From the NCBI GenBank assembly GCA_035506575.1, contig DATJPD010000069.1:34153-98152 (forward strand): 64,000 bases of DNA, read 5' to 3'. Made by a program: the position numbers and the translations under genes. The notes under the pieces are model-generated. The model was given only the letters and a program-made list of their open reading frames with translations. It made no database searches and was not told the origin of the DNA. This DNA is from DATJPD01 sp035506575. GTDB taxonomy: Bacteria > Pseudomonadota > Alphaproteobacteria > CACIAM-22H2. Of the stretch, positions 29,490 through 38,458 are shown one piece after another. Positions within the stretch are counted from its first letter, which is position 1, and the number at the start of each line of letters is the position of its first letter.

Positions 29490-30421
29490 TCTTCAATTTC
29501 GTCCTCGCCAACCATCACGAGACGTCCCTCAACTCGCTGGGCGACCTTCTCGAGCCGATCTACCAGGGGCTCGAGGCGAATGGCCACCACGTCATCCGCT
29601 TCGGCATCGATTTCCACGAAGCGCCCGCGATCAACGTCATGGTCGAATTCTTCAAGGACGACGTCGTCGTCGAGGATCTGCTGCGGTTCAAGCGCGAGCT
29701 TGGCGACCGCTTCGTGTTCGGCCTGCTGGGGACCGAGGATCCCGAAGACGACCTGGTCATGGCGCATTATCCCAGGCGCAGGCCCAACCTGCGGCGCCTC
29801 GCCGGCGTGGCGGACTTCGTGTGGACCTTGCTTCCGGTGGCACCCTATTACGAGGCGATTTGCGGGCCGGGACGCGTCGCGTGGCTGCGGTACGGCTTCT
29901 CCGCGGGCTATGTCGAGCCGGACATGATCGCCGATCCCCGGCTGCGCGACATCGACGTGCTGTTGTACGGCAATCCGCATCCGTACCGCGACCGCATCGT
30001 CCAGGCGCTGAATGCCGGCGGGCTCACATGCGTCGGAACGCAGCGCGAGGCCTACCCCGATTTCGTCGCGGCCGACCTCATCCGGCGCGCCAAGATCCTG
30101 CTCGATGTCCGCCGCAGCGCCGAGGTCCGGTTCCTGTCGCCGACCCGCATCATGCGCGGCCTGCACAGCGGGACGGCGGTGGTCTCCGAGCGCTACGACG
30201 TGAGCCCGCTCGCCTATTTCTACGACTATGTCTCGCCCGCGAGCTACGAGGAGCTGCCCGACCGCTGCCGCGAGATCATCAAGAGTGGCAGCTATGTCGG
30301 GATGGCGGACGCCGCCCTGGCGAAATTCCGCGCCGAGACGTCGATGGCCGCCAACGTCACTGCCGCTCTGGCGCTGCCCGTGTTCGAGCGCCTGGCGAAT
30401 CCCGACAGGGCCGGGGCCTGA
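29486..30421 (+). CDS. Tandem paralogue 3 of 6, GT-B-like protein
   Basis: 311 residues, ATGA-coupled to paralogue 2. Blocks: MIFNFVLANHHETSLNSLGDLLEPIYQGLEANGHHV, INVMVEFFKDDVVVEDLL, GLLGTEDPEDDLVMAHYPRRRPNLRRLAGVADFVWTLLP, RDIDVLLYGNPHPYRDRIVQALNAGGL, DLIRRAKILLDVRRSAEVRF, LSPTRIMRGLHSGTAVVSERYDVSPLAYFYDY and AETSMAANVTAALALPVF. All motifs that look functional are kept. A much longer frame overlapping upstream is in the wrong reading phase for paralogues 1 and 2 and is not real. Confidence 0.8.
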   Translation: MIFNFVLANHHETSLNSLGDLLEPIYQGLEANGHHVIRFGIDFHEAPAINVMVEFFKDDVVVEDLLRFKRELGDRFVFGLLGTEDPEDDLVMAHYPRRRPNLRRLAGVADFVWTLLPVAPYYEAICGPGRVAWLRYGFSAGYVEPDMIADPRLRDIDVLLYGNPHPYRDRIVQALNAGGLTCVGTQREAYPDFVAADLIRRAKILLDVRRSAEVRFLSPTRIMRGLHSGTAVVSERYDVSPLAYFYDYVSPASYEELPDRCREIIKSGSYVGMADAALAKFRAETSMAANVTAALALPVFERLANPDRAGA

Positions 30422-30432
30422 CGGAGCGGCGC

Positions 30433-31353
30433 ATGATCTTCAACATGTTCCTCGCCAATCATCCAACCGACCGCCTCAAGAGGCTCTACGACCTCGTGCG
30501 GCCGATCGAACACGGCCTGGTCGAGAACGGCCACCACGTGATCGGCTACGGTCTCGGGCTGCGGCCGCCCCCGGCGGTCAATCTGCTCGTCGAATTCTTT
30601 CCCGATGATTCGTTCGTCGACGAGCTGCTCAGGCTGAAAGCCCATGCCGGCGCCGGGCTGCTGCTCGGGCTGATATGCGCCGACGATGTCGAGGACGACG
30701 CGGAGATCGAGACGTCGCGTTATCCGCGCCGGCGCGCGAACCTGGAGCGCCTGCTGGCCAAGATCGAGTTCGCATGGACGCTGCCGCCGCTGCTGCCGTT
30801 CTTCGAAGCCATCTGCGGCCGCGGCAACGCCGCGCCCGTCGCGTTCGGATTCAGCGAGCGGCTGCTGAATCGCCGGATCATCGGGCAGACGGAACTGCGC
30901 GATCTCGACGTCCTGATCGAGGGAGAGGAATCTCCCCGCTGCCGCGCGGTCTTCAACGGTCTGACGGCGCGCGGCCTCAAATGCTACTTCGCCGGCCCTG
31001 TTCCGCTCCCGAGCTTCGCGACCGCCGATCTCGCGCGCCGCGCCAAGCTCGTTCTGGACGTCCGGCGCGGGCCCCGGTCCCGTTTCTCGTCCGTCCCGCG
31101 CATCTGCAAGGGGCTGCACAACGGCGTTCTGGTGATGACCGAGCGCGGCCGCGGCGCGCCGGGGCCCCTCGACCGCTTCGCCGTCGGCTGCGATCCCGAA
31201 AGGATGGTCGAGGACTGCGTTGCCGCCATCGACTCCAAGAAGACCGTTGACCTCGGCCTGGCCGCGCTTGAAAAGTTCCGGCGGGAGATGTCGATGCGAC
31301 AGGGACTTCAAGACGCACTGAGGCTGCCGCCTCTGCAGCAACTCCTCGCCTGA
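30433..31353 (+). CDS. Tandem paralogue 4 of 6, partly diverged
   Basis: 306 residues, 11 nt after paralogue 3 with GGAGCGGC upstream. The N-terminal half is conserved (MIFNMFLANHPTDRLKRLYDLVRPIEHGLVENGHHV, VNLLVEFFPDDSFVDELL, GLICADDVEDDAE, RRANLERLLAKIEFAWTLPP). In the second half LDVRRGPRSRF and SSVPRICKGLHNGVLVMTERG are present, but the SERFD and following Tyr-rich segment (Y.Y..A) of the other copies is changed to GRGAPGPLDRF. REMSM replaces ETSM. This may alter substrate binding. Confidence 0.78.
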   Translation: MIFNMFLANHPTDRLKRLYDLVRPIEHGLVENGHHVIGYGLGLRPPPAVNLLVEFFPDDSFVDELLRLKAHAGAGLLLGLICADDVEDDAEIETSRYPRRRANLERLLAKIEFAWTLPPLLPFFEAICGRGNAAPVAFGFSERLLNRRIIGQTELRDLDVLIEGEESPRCRAVFNGLTARGLKCYFAGPVPLPSFATADLARRAKLVLDVRRGPRSRFSSVPRICKGLHNGVLVMTERGRGAPGPLDRFAVGCDPERMVEDCVAAIDSKKTVDLGLAALEKFRREMSMRQGLQDALRLPPLQQLLA

Positions 31354-31361
31354 TCCGCCGG

Positions 31362-32261
31362 ATGCAGTTCAACTTCGTCCTCACGAACCATAGGGCGGCC
31401 GAGCTCCAGGCGCTGGACGACATCCTGCGGCCGCTGCTCTTCGGCCTGCGCGCTGCGGGCCATCGCGTCGTTGCCGGTATCCGTCAGCTCAGCGGTCCGC
31501 CGGTTGTCAACATCATGGTCGAGGATTTCAGTGATCCGGCCGCGGCGCGGGAGATCGGTGCCGCGCGTGCGGCCTGGGGGGCGGGGTTTCGTCTGGGCGT
31601 GCTGTGTCCGCACGACATCGGCGGCTTGCCGCCGGCGCGCGCGGACGGACTGCGCGCGGCGCTGCCGGCGTTTGACTTCGTCTGGAGCCTGGCCCCTCTG
31701 GACCGCATCGCGCCCGAGCGCATCGCCATCGTGCAATACGGATTCCATGACAGCCTGCTCGGTCCGCGGCTGATCAGCGATCCCGCGGGCCGCGACCTGG
31801 ACGTCGTGGTCTACGGACCGAACAGCCCTCGTCTCGACGCACTTGTCGGGAAGCTTGCGGCGGCGCAGCTGCGCCATTTTCCGGTGCGGGCGGGCACCTT
31901 TCCGGACTACATCGTCTCCGACCTCCTGAGCCGCGCCAAGACCGTGGCCGTCGTCGGCGGCGTACCGGGCGCGGATGCGGCGCTTGGCCCGCGTGCGCTG
32001 AAATCGATCTGCAATGGCGCCTTGACCGTCGCCGAGGAGGGAAGCATCGCGGGTGCCCTGGCAGGTTTGCTCGTACCGTGCCCCTATGACGAAATCCCGG
32101 CGGCCTGCCGCCGCATCGCCGCCGAGGGACGCTTCGTCGAGCGGGGCCTCGAGGCGCTCGAGCGGCTTCGTCAAATGCCCGGAATGCGCTCGGGGGTCGA
32201 GGCGGCGGCCGGCGTCGCGGCCGTTTCTTCCGCCCCATCCGTGTCATCCGGAGGGGCGTGA
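31362..32261 (+). CDS. Tandem paralogue 5 of 6, degenerate motifs
   Basis: 299 residues and the most diverged copy. The N-terminus is typical (MQFNFVLTNHRAAELQALDDILRPLLFGLRAAGHRV) but VEFF reads VEDF, CTED reads CPHD, the RRxNLxRxLPHxDF block reads GLRAALPAFDF, the LDVRRxxxVRFxSPxRI block reads VAVVGGVPGADAALGPRAL, SERFD reads AEEGS and the final ETSM is QMPGM. The reading frame is intact, so it may be an inactive partner of the others rather than a pseudogene. It lies 8 nt after paralogue 4 and its stop is 5 nt before paralogue 6. Confidence 0.75.
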   Translation: MQFNFVLTNHRAAELQALDDILRPLLFGLRAAGHRVVAGIRQLSGPPVVNIMVEDFSDPAAAREIGAARAAWGAGFRLGVLCPHDIGGLPPARADGLRAALPAFDFVWSLAPLDRIAPERIAIVQYGFHDSLLGPRLISDPAGRDLDVVVYGPNSPRLDALVGKLAAAQLRHFPVRAGTFPDYIVSDLLSRAKTVAVVGGVPGADAALGPRALKSICNGALTVAEEGSIAGALAGLLVPCPYDEIPAACRRIAAEGRFVERGLEALERLRQMPGMRSGVEAAAGVAAVSSAPSVSSGGA

Positions 32262-32266
32262 GCCGC

Positions 32267-33208
32267 ATGCAGTTCAATTTCTTCCTCGGCAACCACTCCC
32301 AGAGCAGCTTCGTCCTGCTCGAGGATCTCGTCCGCCCGATCGTGGTCGGCCTCCAGGACGCGGGCCACCATGTCGTCACCTACGGCACCGAGATGCTGAT
32401 GGCGCCGTGGGTCAACGTGTTCGTCGAATTTTTCCGCGACGCGCAGTTCGCCGACGCGCTGATCGGCATCAAGCAGCAGATGAAGGATCGGTTCCTGTTC
32501 GGCGTCGTGTGCACGGAAGATCTCGACGACCCGCATATCTGGCAGCTCAGCGGGGCCGAGCGCCGGACGAACCTGCTGCGGCTGCTGCCGCACGCGGATT
32601 TCCTCTGGACGCTGCTGCCCGCCGGCTCCTACATCAAGCACGTGCCGGGCGACCGCGTGGCCTGGGTCCGCTACGGCTTCGCCGAGAGGCTGCTCGCGCA
32701 GTGCCACGTGGCCGACCCGCGCGAGCGCGACATCGACGTTCTCATCTACGGCAGCCCGTACAAGTACCGGATGCCGGTGGCGGAGGCACTCGCGGCGCAA
32801 GGCCTCTCCTGCGACTTCACCATCAGCTCGGCGCGCGTCGGCTTCCTCGAAGGCTGGCCGCGCTATCTGGCCGACGAGCTGCTGTCGCGCGCCAAGGTCG
32901 TGGTCGATATGCGCCGCGGCCCCGAAGTGCGGCATGTCTCCGTGACCCGTATCGCGGCGGCGCTGCACGGCGGTTGCACGGTCGTGGCCGAGGATTTTGA
33001 CAGGAGCGAAATGGGCGCTCTCTACCGTTACACGACGCCCGCAGCCTACGACGGCATCGCCGACGCATGCCGCCAGATCATCGCGGCCGGCGACTATGTG
33101 GAACGGGGGCAGAGGGCGCTCGAGCAGTTCCGGGCCGAGACGTCGATGCGCGCCAATATGCTGCACGCCACCGATTTGCCGCTGTTTCGGCGGCTCGCCA
33201 GCGGCTAA
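32267..33208 (+). CDS. Tandem paralogue 6 of 6, GT-B-like protein
   Basis: 313 residues with all blocks: MQFNFFLGNHSQSSFVLLEDLVRPIVVGLQDAGHHVVTYG, VNVFVEFFRDAQFADAL, GVVCTEDLDDPHIW, RRTNLLRLLPHADFLWTLLPAG, RDIDVLIYGSPYKYR, ELLSRAKVVVDMRRGPEVRHVSVTRIAAALHGGCTVVAEDFD, YRYTTPAAYDGIADACRQII and AETSMRANMLHATDLPLF. The ATG was preferred to a GTG at 32258 because CGGAGGGG is ten bases before the ATG. It ends the array; hpd starts 10 nt later on the same strand and may be co-transcribed. Confidence 0.8.
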   Translation: MQFNFFLGNHSQSSFVLLEDLVRPIVVGLQDAGHHVVTYGTEMLMAPWVNVFVEFFRDAQFADALIGIKQQMKDRFLFGVVCTEDLDDPHIWQLSGAERRTNLLRLLPHADFLWTLLPAGSYIKHVPGDRVAWVRYGFAERLLAQCHVADPRERDIDVLIYGSPYKYRMPVAEALAAQGLSCDFTISSARVGFLEGWPRYLADELLSRAKVVVDMRRGPEVRHVSVTRIAAALHGGCTVVAEDFDRSEMGALYRYTTPAAYDGIADACRQIIAAGDYVERGQRALEQFRAETSMRANMLHATDLPLFRRLASG

Positions 33209-33218
33209 GCTTCGGACC

Positions 33219-34365
<1,147 letters not shown>

Positions 34366-34370
<5 letters not shown>

Positions 34371-34409
34371 GATAGCTCACTTTTTCGTACCGAGGCGGAT
34401 TGCTATCGT
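34366..34409 (+). promoter_or_regulatory. CRP-type site (34366-34381) and -10 before fumarylacetoacetase gene
   Basis: CGTGA-GATAGC-TCACT differs from the consensus at the outer base of each half and overlaps the hpd stop codon. TATCGT (34404-34409) is a possible -10, placing the site near -42 and the transcript start about 20 nt before the GTG. The inner part reads TGAG-ATAG-CTCA, as a related TGAG-TTGT-CTCA does before the next gene. Confidence 0.45.
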
Positions 34410-34436
34410 ACGGCTCCGAATTCGACGGAGCGGTCA

Positions 34437-35444
34437 GTGAAACTCGCGTCACTCAAGGAGGGCGGCCGGGACGGAACACTCGTGATCGTGTCACGCGACC
34501 TCAAGCGGGCCAGCAAGGTGCCCGACATCGCGCGCACCTTGCAGCAGGCGCTCGATAACTGGTCGCGGGTGGAGGGCGACCTCAGGCGCGCCGCCAAGCG
34601 CCAGCACGAGATCCAGTTCGACCCGATCGGCGCCGGCCGCTCCCTCGATGTCAGCCCGGACCGCCTCGCGAGCCCCTTGCCGCGCGCCTTCCAGCTGTTC
34701 GGCGGGAACGCCTATTTGCGGCACGTGCAGCTCGTCCGTCAGGCGCGCGGGGCGGCCATGCCGCAGGAGTATTACGCGGCCCCGCTGATGTACCAGGGCC
34801 GCTCCGACGGCTTTTACGCGCCGACGGAGGACCTCGTCTTTGCCAATGAGACCGGCGGCATCGATTTCGAGGCCGAGATCGCCGTGATCGTGGACGACGT
34901 GCCGGCCGGGGTCGACCGCGAGGCGGCGGCCGCGCACATCCGTCTCGTCATGCTGGCCAACGACCTGTCGCTGCGCAACCTCATCCCGGACGAGCTGGCC
35001 AAGGGGTACGGTTATCTCCATGGCAAGCCGGGCCTCAGCTTCTCGCCCGTGGCCGTCACACCCGACGAGCTCGGCCCCTATTGGGACGGCGGCAAGATCA
35101 ACCTGCCGCTGGCCACCTATCTGAACGGGCGGCTGTTCGGCAATCCGAATGCCGGCATCGACATGGATTTCGACTTTCCGGCCTTGATCGCGCATGCTGC
35201 CAGGACGCGGCCGCTGGTCGCCGGCACGATCATCGCAAGCGGTGCCGTCTCGAACAAGAATGCGCGGGTCGGCTCCTCCTGCATCGCCGAGCTGCGCACG
35301 CTCGAGACGATCCTCGGGGGCCGCGCGTCCACGCCGTTCCTGAAGTTCGGCGATCACGTTCGCATCGAGATGGTGGACGGCGAGGGGCGCTCGATCTTCG
35401 GTGCCATCGAGCACCGTATCCGGCGGGCCGGGAACGACGGCTGA
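34437..35444 (+). CDS. Fumarylacetoacetate hydrolase family protein (tyrosine catabolism)
   Basis: A 335-residue FAH-family enzyme. It begins MKLASLKEGGRDGTLVIVSRDL and has FGGNAYLRHVQLVRQARGAAMP and PLMYQGRSDGFYAPTED in place of the short domain, then metal ligands in DFEAEIAVIVDDV (Glu, Glu) and NDLSLRNLIPDEL (Asp), and GTIIASGAVSNKN. It should cleave fumarylacetoacetate, the last step after homogentisate cleavage, given that hpd precedes and a maleylacetoacetate isomerase follows. The start is GTG with CGGAG nearby. Members of the family also act on other acylpyruvates. Confidence 0.9.
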   Translation: MKLASLKEGGRDGTLVIVSRDLKRASKVPDIARTLQQALDNWSRVEGDLRRAAKRQHEIQFDPIGAGRSLDVSPDRLASPLPRAFQLFGGNAYLRHVQLVRQARGAAMPQEYYAAPLMYQGRSDGFYAPTEDLVFANETGGIDFEAEIAVIVDDVPAGVDREAAAAHIRLVMLANDLSLRNLIPDELAKGYGYLHGKPGLSFSPVAVTPDELGPYWDGGKINLPLATYLNGRLFGNPNAGIDMDFDFPALIAHAARTRPLVAGTIIASGAVSNKNARVGSSCIAELRTLETILGGRASTPFLKFGDHVRIEMVDGEGRSIFGAIEHRIRRAGNDG

Positions 35445-35473
35445 GTTGTCTCACGGGGAGCGGATTGTTAGGT
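35442..35473 (+). promoter_or_regulatory. Promoter and operator-like repeat before maiA-type gene
   Basis: TGAG-TTGT-CTCA (35442-35453) overlaps a -35 TTGTCT (35446-35451); TAGGTT (35468-35473) follows after 16 nt. TAGGTTGGGGTGCCGC recurs on the minus strand near 49253. The repeat parallels TGAG-ATAG-CTCA at 34368-34379. Confidence 0.4.
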
Positions 35474-35507
35474 TGGGGTGCCGCTCCTCCGAGGACTTCG
35501 ATCCGCC

Positions 35508-36155
35508 ATGAAGCTCTACGATTTCTGCCGCTCGTCCGCCGCCTTCCGCACGCGCATCGCACTCCACCTCAAGGGCCTGTCCTTCGAGCAGGCGTCGATC
35601 CATCTGCGCAAGGCGCAGCAATCGGCCCCCGACTTCCTGAAGCTGAACCCGCAGGGGCTGGTGCCAGCGCTGCAGGACGGTTCGCACCTGCTGACCCAGT
35701 CGCTGGCGATCATCGATTATCTGGACGAGACCCACCCCGAGCCGCCGTTCCTGCCCAAGTCTCCGGCCGAACGGGCGCGGGTGCGCGCCCTGGCCCTGGC
35801 CGTCGCCTGCGACATCCATCCGCTCAACAATCTGCGCGTCCTCGTCTATCTGAAGAAGGACCTGAAGGTCTCGGACCAGCAGCACGACGCCTGGTACCGG
35901 CACTGGATCCACGAGGGCTTCAAGGGGCTCGAAGGGCTGTTGAAGACCCCCGGCACCGGCCGGTTCAGCCACGGCGACCGGCCGGGCCTTGCCGATATCT
36001 GCCTCGTGCCGCAGGTGTTCAACGCCAAGCGGTTCTGCAGCGATGCGGATCTCGCCGCCTACCCGACGATCATGCGCGTGTTCGGCGAGTGCATGAAGGT
36101 GCCGGCCTTCGAGGCGGCACGGCCCGAGAAGCAGCCGGACTTCGAGCCGCTCTAA
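35508..36155 (+). CDS. maiA: Maleylacetoacetate isomerase (zeta-class GST)
   Basis: A 215-residue glutathione-dependent isomerase that turns maleylacetoacetate into fumarylacetoacetate. The zeta-class N-terminal motif SSAAFRTRIALHLKGL (normally SSCSxRVRIAL) is present, with Cys replaced near the SSC position by SSA, then LNPQGLVPAL, QSLAIIDYLDE and the C-terminal GDRPGLADICLVPQVFNAKRF. Its place after hpd and fah supports the call. Homogentisate dioxygenase (hmgA) is not found in this window. The ATG at 35508 matches the family start. Confidence 0.9.
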   Translation: MKLYDFCRSSAAFRTRIALHLKGLSFEQASIHLRKAQQSAPDFLKLNPQGLVPALQDGSHLLTQSLAIIDYLDETHPEPPFLPKSPAERARVRALALAVACDIHPLNNLRVLVYLKKDLKVSDQQHDAWYRHWIHEGFKGLEGLLKTPGTGRFSHGDRPGLADICLVPQVFNAKRFCSDADLAAYPTIMRVFGECMKVPAFEAARPEKQPDFEPL

Positions 36156-36164
36156 GGGGCACGC

Positions 36165-36794
36165 TCAGCGGGCGCGCGCGAGATAGTGGGCGAGCGCCAC
36201 CAGGTCGGAGTCCTGCAGGTCATAGACGGTGGTCGGCATGGCCGCGACGCCGCCGCCGCTGCGTGCCCCTGACTTGAAGTCGCGCAGAGCCTTCAGGAGA
36301 TAATCCTCGCGCTGGCCGGCGAGACGCGCGACCGCCTGCTGACCGGCATAGGTCCCGCCGTGACACGAGTTGCACTGGTGCTGCGGGGCCAACTGCGCGC
36401 CCTTGGCGGTGAGCTCCGGCTGCGCGTCGGAGCCGGCGGCCGGCTGCGGTGCGGGCAGTTTTGCGAAATAGGCGCCGAGCTCGCGGACATCCGCGTCGCT
36501 CAGCGGTGCTGCGACCTGCTCCATGACGTCGTTCTTGCGGGTGCCGCTGCGGAAATAGACGAGCTGCCACTGCGTGTACTGGTCGGGCTGTGCGGCGAGG
36601 GAGGGCACGCCCTCCGTCTGCGACACTCCGCCTTCTCCGTGGCACGCAACGCACGGCTCCGCTTTCGCGGCGGCCGCGGTGCCGTCCGCGGCCGGTGCGG
36701 GCGACGTCAGCAACGCCGCCGCACCCGCCGCCAGAACGAGCGGCAGGCTGCTACTTGTGATAGCTGATCTGATAGATCGCTCCTGCCCAGTCAT
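36165..36794 (-). CDS. Periplasmic di-haem cytochrome c (c4-like)
   Basis: A 209-residue protein with a signal peptide (SSSLPLVLAAGAAALLTSPAPAAD) and two haem-binding sites, CVACH and CNSCH, each starting a small cytochrome c domain with a later Met (axial ligand candidates MEQ and AMPTT). It resembles cytochrome c4/c553-type electron carriers. It overlaps the dehydrogenase gene by 44 nt and follows it on the same strand, so it is the likely electron acceptor for that enzyme. Confidence 0.92.
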   Translation of the reverse strand: MTGQERSIRSAITSSSLPLVLAAGAAALLTSPAPAADGTAAAAKAEPCVACHGEGGVSQTEGVPSLAAQPDQYTQWQLVYFRSGTRKNDVMEQVAAPLSDADVRELGAYFAKLPAPQPAAGSDAQPELTAKGAQLAPQHQCNSCHGGTYAGQQAVARLAGQREDYLLKALRDFKSGARSGGGVAAMPTTVYDLQDSDLVALAHYLARAR

Positions 36795-38013
36795 CGGCCA
36801 CGAGAAGCGATCCGTCCTTCGCCAGCAGCACGTCGGCCGGGCGTCCCGTGTAGCTCTGGTCGCCCTGCAGCCAGCCCGAGGCGAAGACCTCCTGCTTGGC
36901 GCTCTTGCCCGCCGGATCGGCGATGATGCGCACGATGCGAGCGCCCTGGAACTTATGGCGGTTCCACGAGCCGTGCTCGGCCAGGAAGATGTTGTTCTTG
37001 TATTCCTCGGGGAACTGGCTGCCGGTGTAGAATTTCATGCCCAGCGGCGCCACGTGGTCGCCGAGCTTCAGCACCGGCGGGGTGTACTCCGAGCATTTGT
37101 GGCCCATTGCCAGCTTCGGGTCCGGCGTGTCGCCCTGGTGGCAGTGCGGATAGCCGAAATTGGGCGTCGGGTGCGTGATCACGTTCAGCTTGTCGCTCGG
37201 CGAGTTGTCGCCGAGCCAGTCGCGCGCGTTCTCGCTGAACCAGTAATACCCGGTGCGCGGGTCGACGTCGCCGCCGACGCTGTTGCGCTGTCCGAGCGCC
37301 ACGATCTCGGCCGCCCCGGTCTTGGGATCGACGCGCCGGATCTGACCGGTGCTGGTCGGCGGGATGCAGATGTTACAGGGCACGCCGATCGCCATGTAGA
37401 ACCAGCCCTGCTTGTCGAAGGCCAGATATTTCCAGCCATGCGGAAGGTAGGACGGCATGTCGTCGTAGACGACCTTCGGCTCGGGCATCTTGTCGAGCGA
37501 ATCCTCGGGATGCTCATAGGCCATGACCTTGCCGATGTCGGCCACGTACAGCGTGCCGTCGCGGAACGCGAGGCCGGTCGGCATCTTGAGTCCCTTGATG
37601 ATCACCTTGACCTGCTTCTGGCCGCCCTGGCCGGTGATCGCGTAGACGTTGCCGACGCCGAACGCGCCGACGAACAGCGTGCCCTTGTCGCCCCACGCCA
37701 TCTGGCGCGCGCTGTTCACCCCGGCCGCATAAAGCGCGATCTGGAAGCCCTTCGGCAGCTTGATCTTCTTGAGATTCGCCGTGATCTCGTCGGCCGACAG
37801 GCCAGTGGCCGGCCCTTGCACGGGCGCGAGGCCCTTCTGCGCCTGCGTCTCATCGCCGAGAAACCAGTCCGGCGGCGGGTTTTTCCAGAACTGCTCGCTC
37901 TGGGACTCGTAGTGCTTGAGTTGCTGTGCCGGTGCGGGTGCGGCCAGCAGCGTGGCTGCCGCCAGCACCAAGCTGGCGGTCAGGGTACGCGAACGGACAT
38001 TGGGTGCTCTCAT
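36751..38013 (-). CDS. L-sorbosone-type (PQQ-dependent) sugar dehydrogenase
   Basis: A 420-residue periplasmic beta-propeller enzyme with a signal peptide ending APAQ. Blocks typical of the GDH/sorbosone dehydrogenase family: PTGLAFRDGTLYVADIGKVMAYE, GQRNSVGGDVDPRTGYYWFSENARDWLGDNSPSDKLN, NFGYPHCHQGD, LAEHGSWNRHKFQGARIVRI and GRPADVLLAKDGSLLVADDWAGAIYQISY. It probably oxidises a sugar or alcohol with PQQ and passes electrons to the overlapping cytochrome. GGGAGGA precedes the ATG at 38013; upstream codons in frame are not needed. Substrate unknown. Confidence 0.92.
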   Translation of the reverse strand: MRAPNVRSRTLTASLVLAAATLLAAPAPAQQLKHYESQSEQFWKNPPPDWFLGDETQAQKGLAPVQGPATGLSADEITANLKKIKLPKGFQIALYAAGVNSARQMAWGDKGTLFVGAFGVGNVYAITGQGGQKQVKVIIKGLKMPTGLAFRDGTLYVADIGKVMAYEHPEDSLDKMPEPKVVYDDMPSYLPHGWKYLAFDKQGWFYMAIGVPCNICIPPTSTGQIRRVDPKTGAAEIVALGQRNSVGGDVDPRTGYYWFSENARDWLGDNSPSDKLNVITHPTPNFGYPHCHQGDTPDPKLAMGHKCSEYTPPVLKLGDHVAPLGMKFYTGSQFPEEYKNNIFLAEHGSWNRHKFQGARIVRIIADPAGKSAKQEVFASGWLQGDQSYTGRPADVLLAKDGSLLVADDWAGAIYQISYHK

Positions 38014-38133
38014 GGTCGGGTCCTCCCGTTGCATTGTCGGCGGGCGCGTGGAGACGCCGCCATACGCCTTTGGTCCAGGCCCACCCAGAACGGTTGTCGG
38101 CCGGTTTTGGTCCGGTCTATTGCCCCGCCAGAT

Positions 38134-38162
38134 ATCGTAGGAAGTTTCGGCTGCCTTTCCAA
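38134..38162 (-). promoter_or_regulatory. Sigma-70-type promoter of the sorbosone dehydrogenase gene
   Basis: On the minus strand TTGGAA (38162-38157), 17 nt, TACGAT (38139-38134). Transcripts would start about 115 nt before the ATG. Confidence 0.5.
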
Positions 38163-38174
38163 GCCGGCTTGCAT

Positions 38175-38216
38175 TGTGATCCCCATCACTGCCCGTCGGT
38201 GCGGCCGCGCTAGCAT
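38175..38216 (+). promoter_or_regulatory. CRP-type site (38175-38190) and -10 element
   Basis: TGTGA-TCCCCA-TCACT has one outer mismatch. TAGCAT (38211-38216) places the site centre near -40.5 and a transcript start about 25 nt before the ATG at 38248. Confidence 0.55.
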
Positions 38217-38247
38217 GTGGCGGGGTGCTGACAGGGGTAGGGATGCG

Positions 38248-38454
38248 ATGCGGAGATCTTCCGGCGTGGACATCGGGCAATCGTTCGCCGCAAACGGTCA
38301 CGGCCTCGTGTGGCGCGTCGAACGCCATCTCGCCGATGGCGTCCACGTTGTGATCGTCTGCGAGGACGATCCGAGCCGGAAGAAGACGATCTCGATCTGG
38401 GGACTGCTGGATGGCGAGCAGTTCCGGCCGATTGCGGGGTCGCCGAAGTCCTGA
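38248..38454 (+). CDS. Small hypothetical protein, 68 residues
   Basis: The product MRRSSGVDIGQSFAANGHGLVWRVERHLADGV... has the look of a compact beta-rich domain (GLVWRVERHL, HVVIVCEDD, KTISIWGLL). No family recognised. AGGGGTAGGG precedes the ATG and a CRP-type promoter lies at the expected distance, both of which support it. It converges with the HWE kinase gene with a 4-nt gap. Confidence 0.6.
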   Translation: MRRSSGVDIGQSFAANGHGLVWRVERHLADGVHVVIVCEDDPSRKKTISIWGLLDGEQFRPIAGSPKS

Positions 38455-38458
38455 CCGG

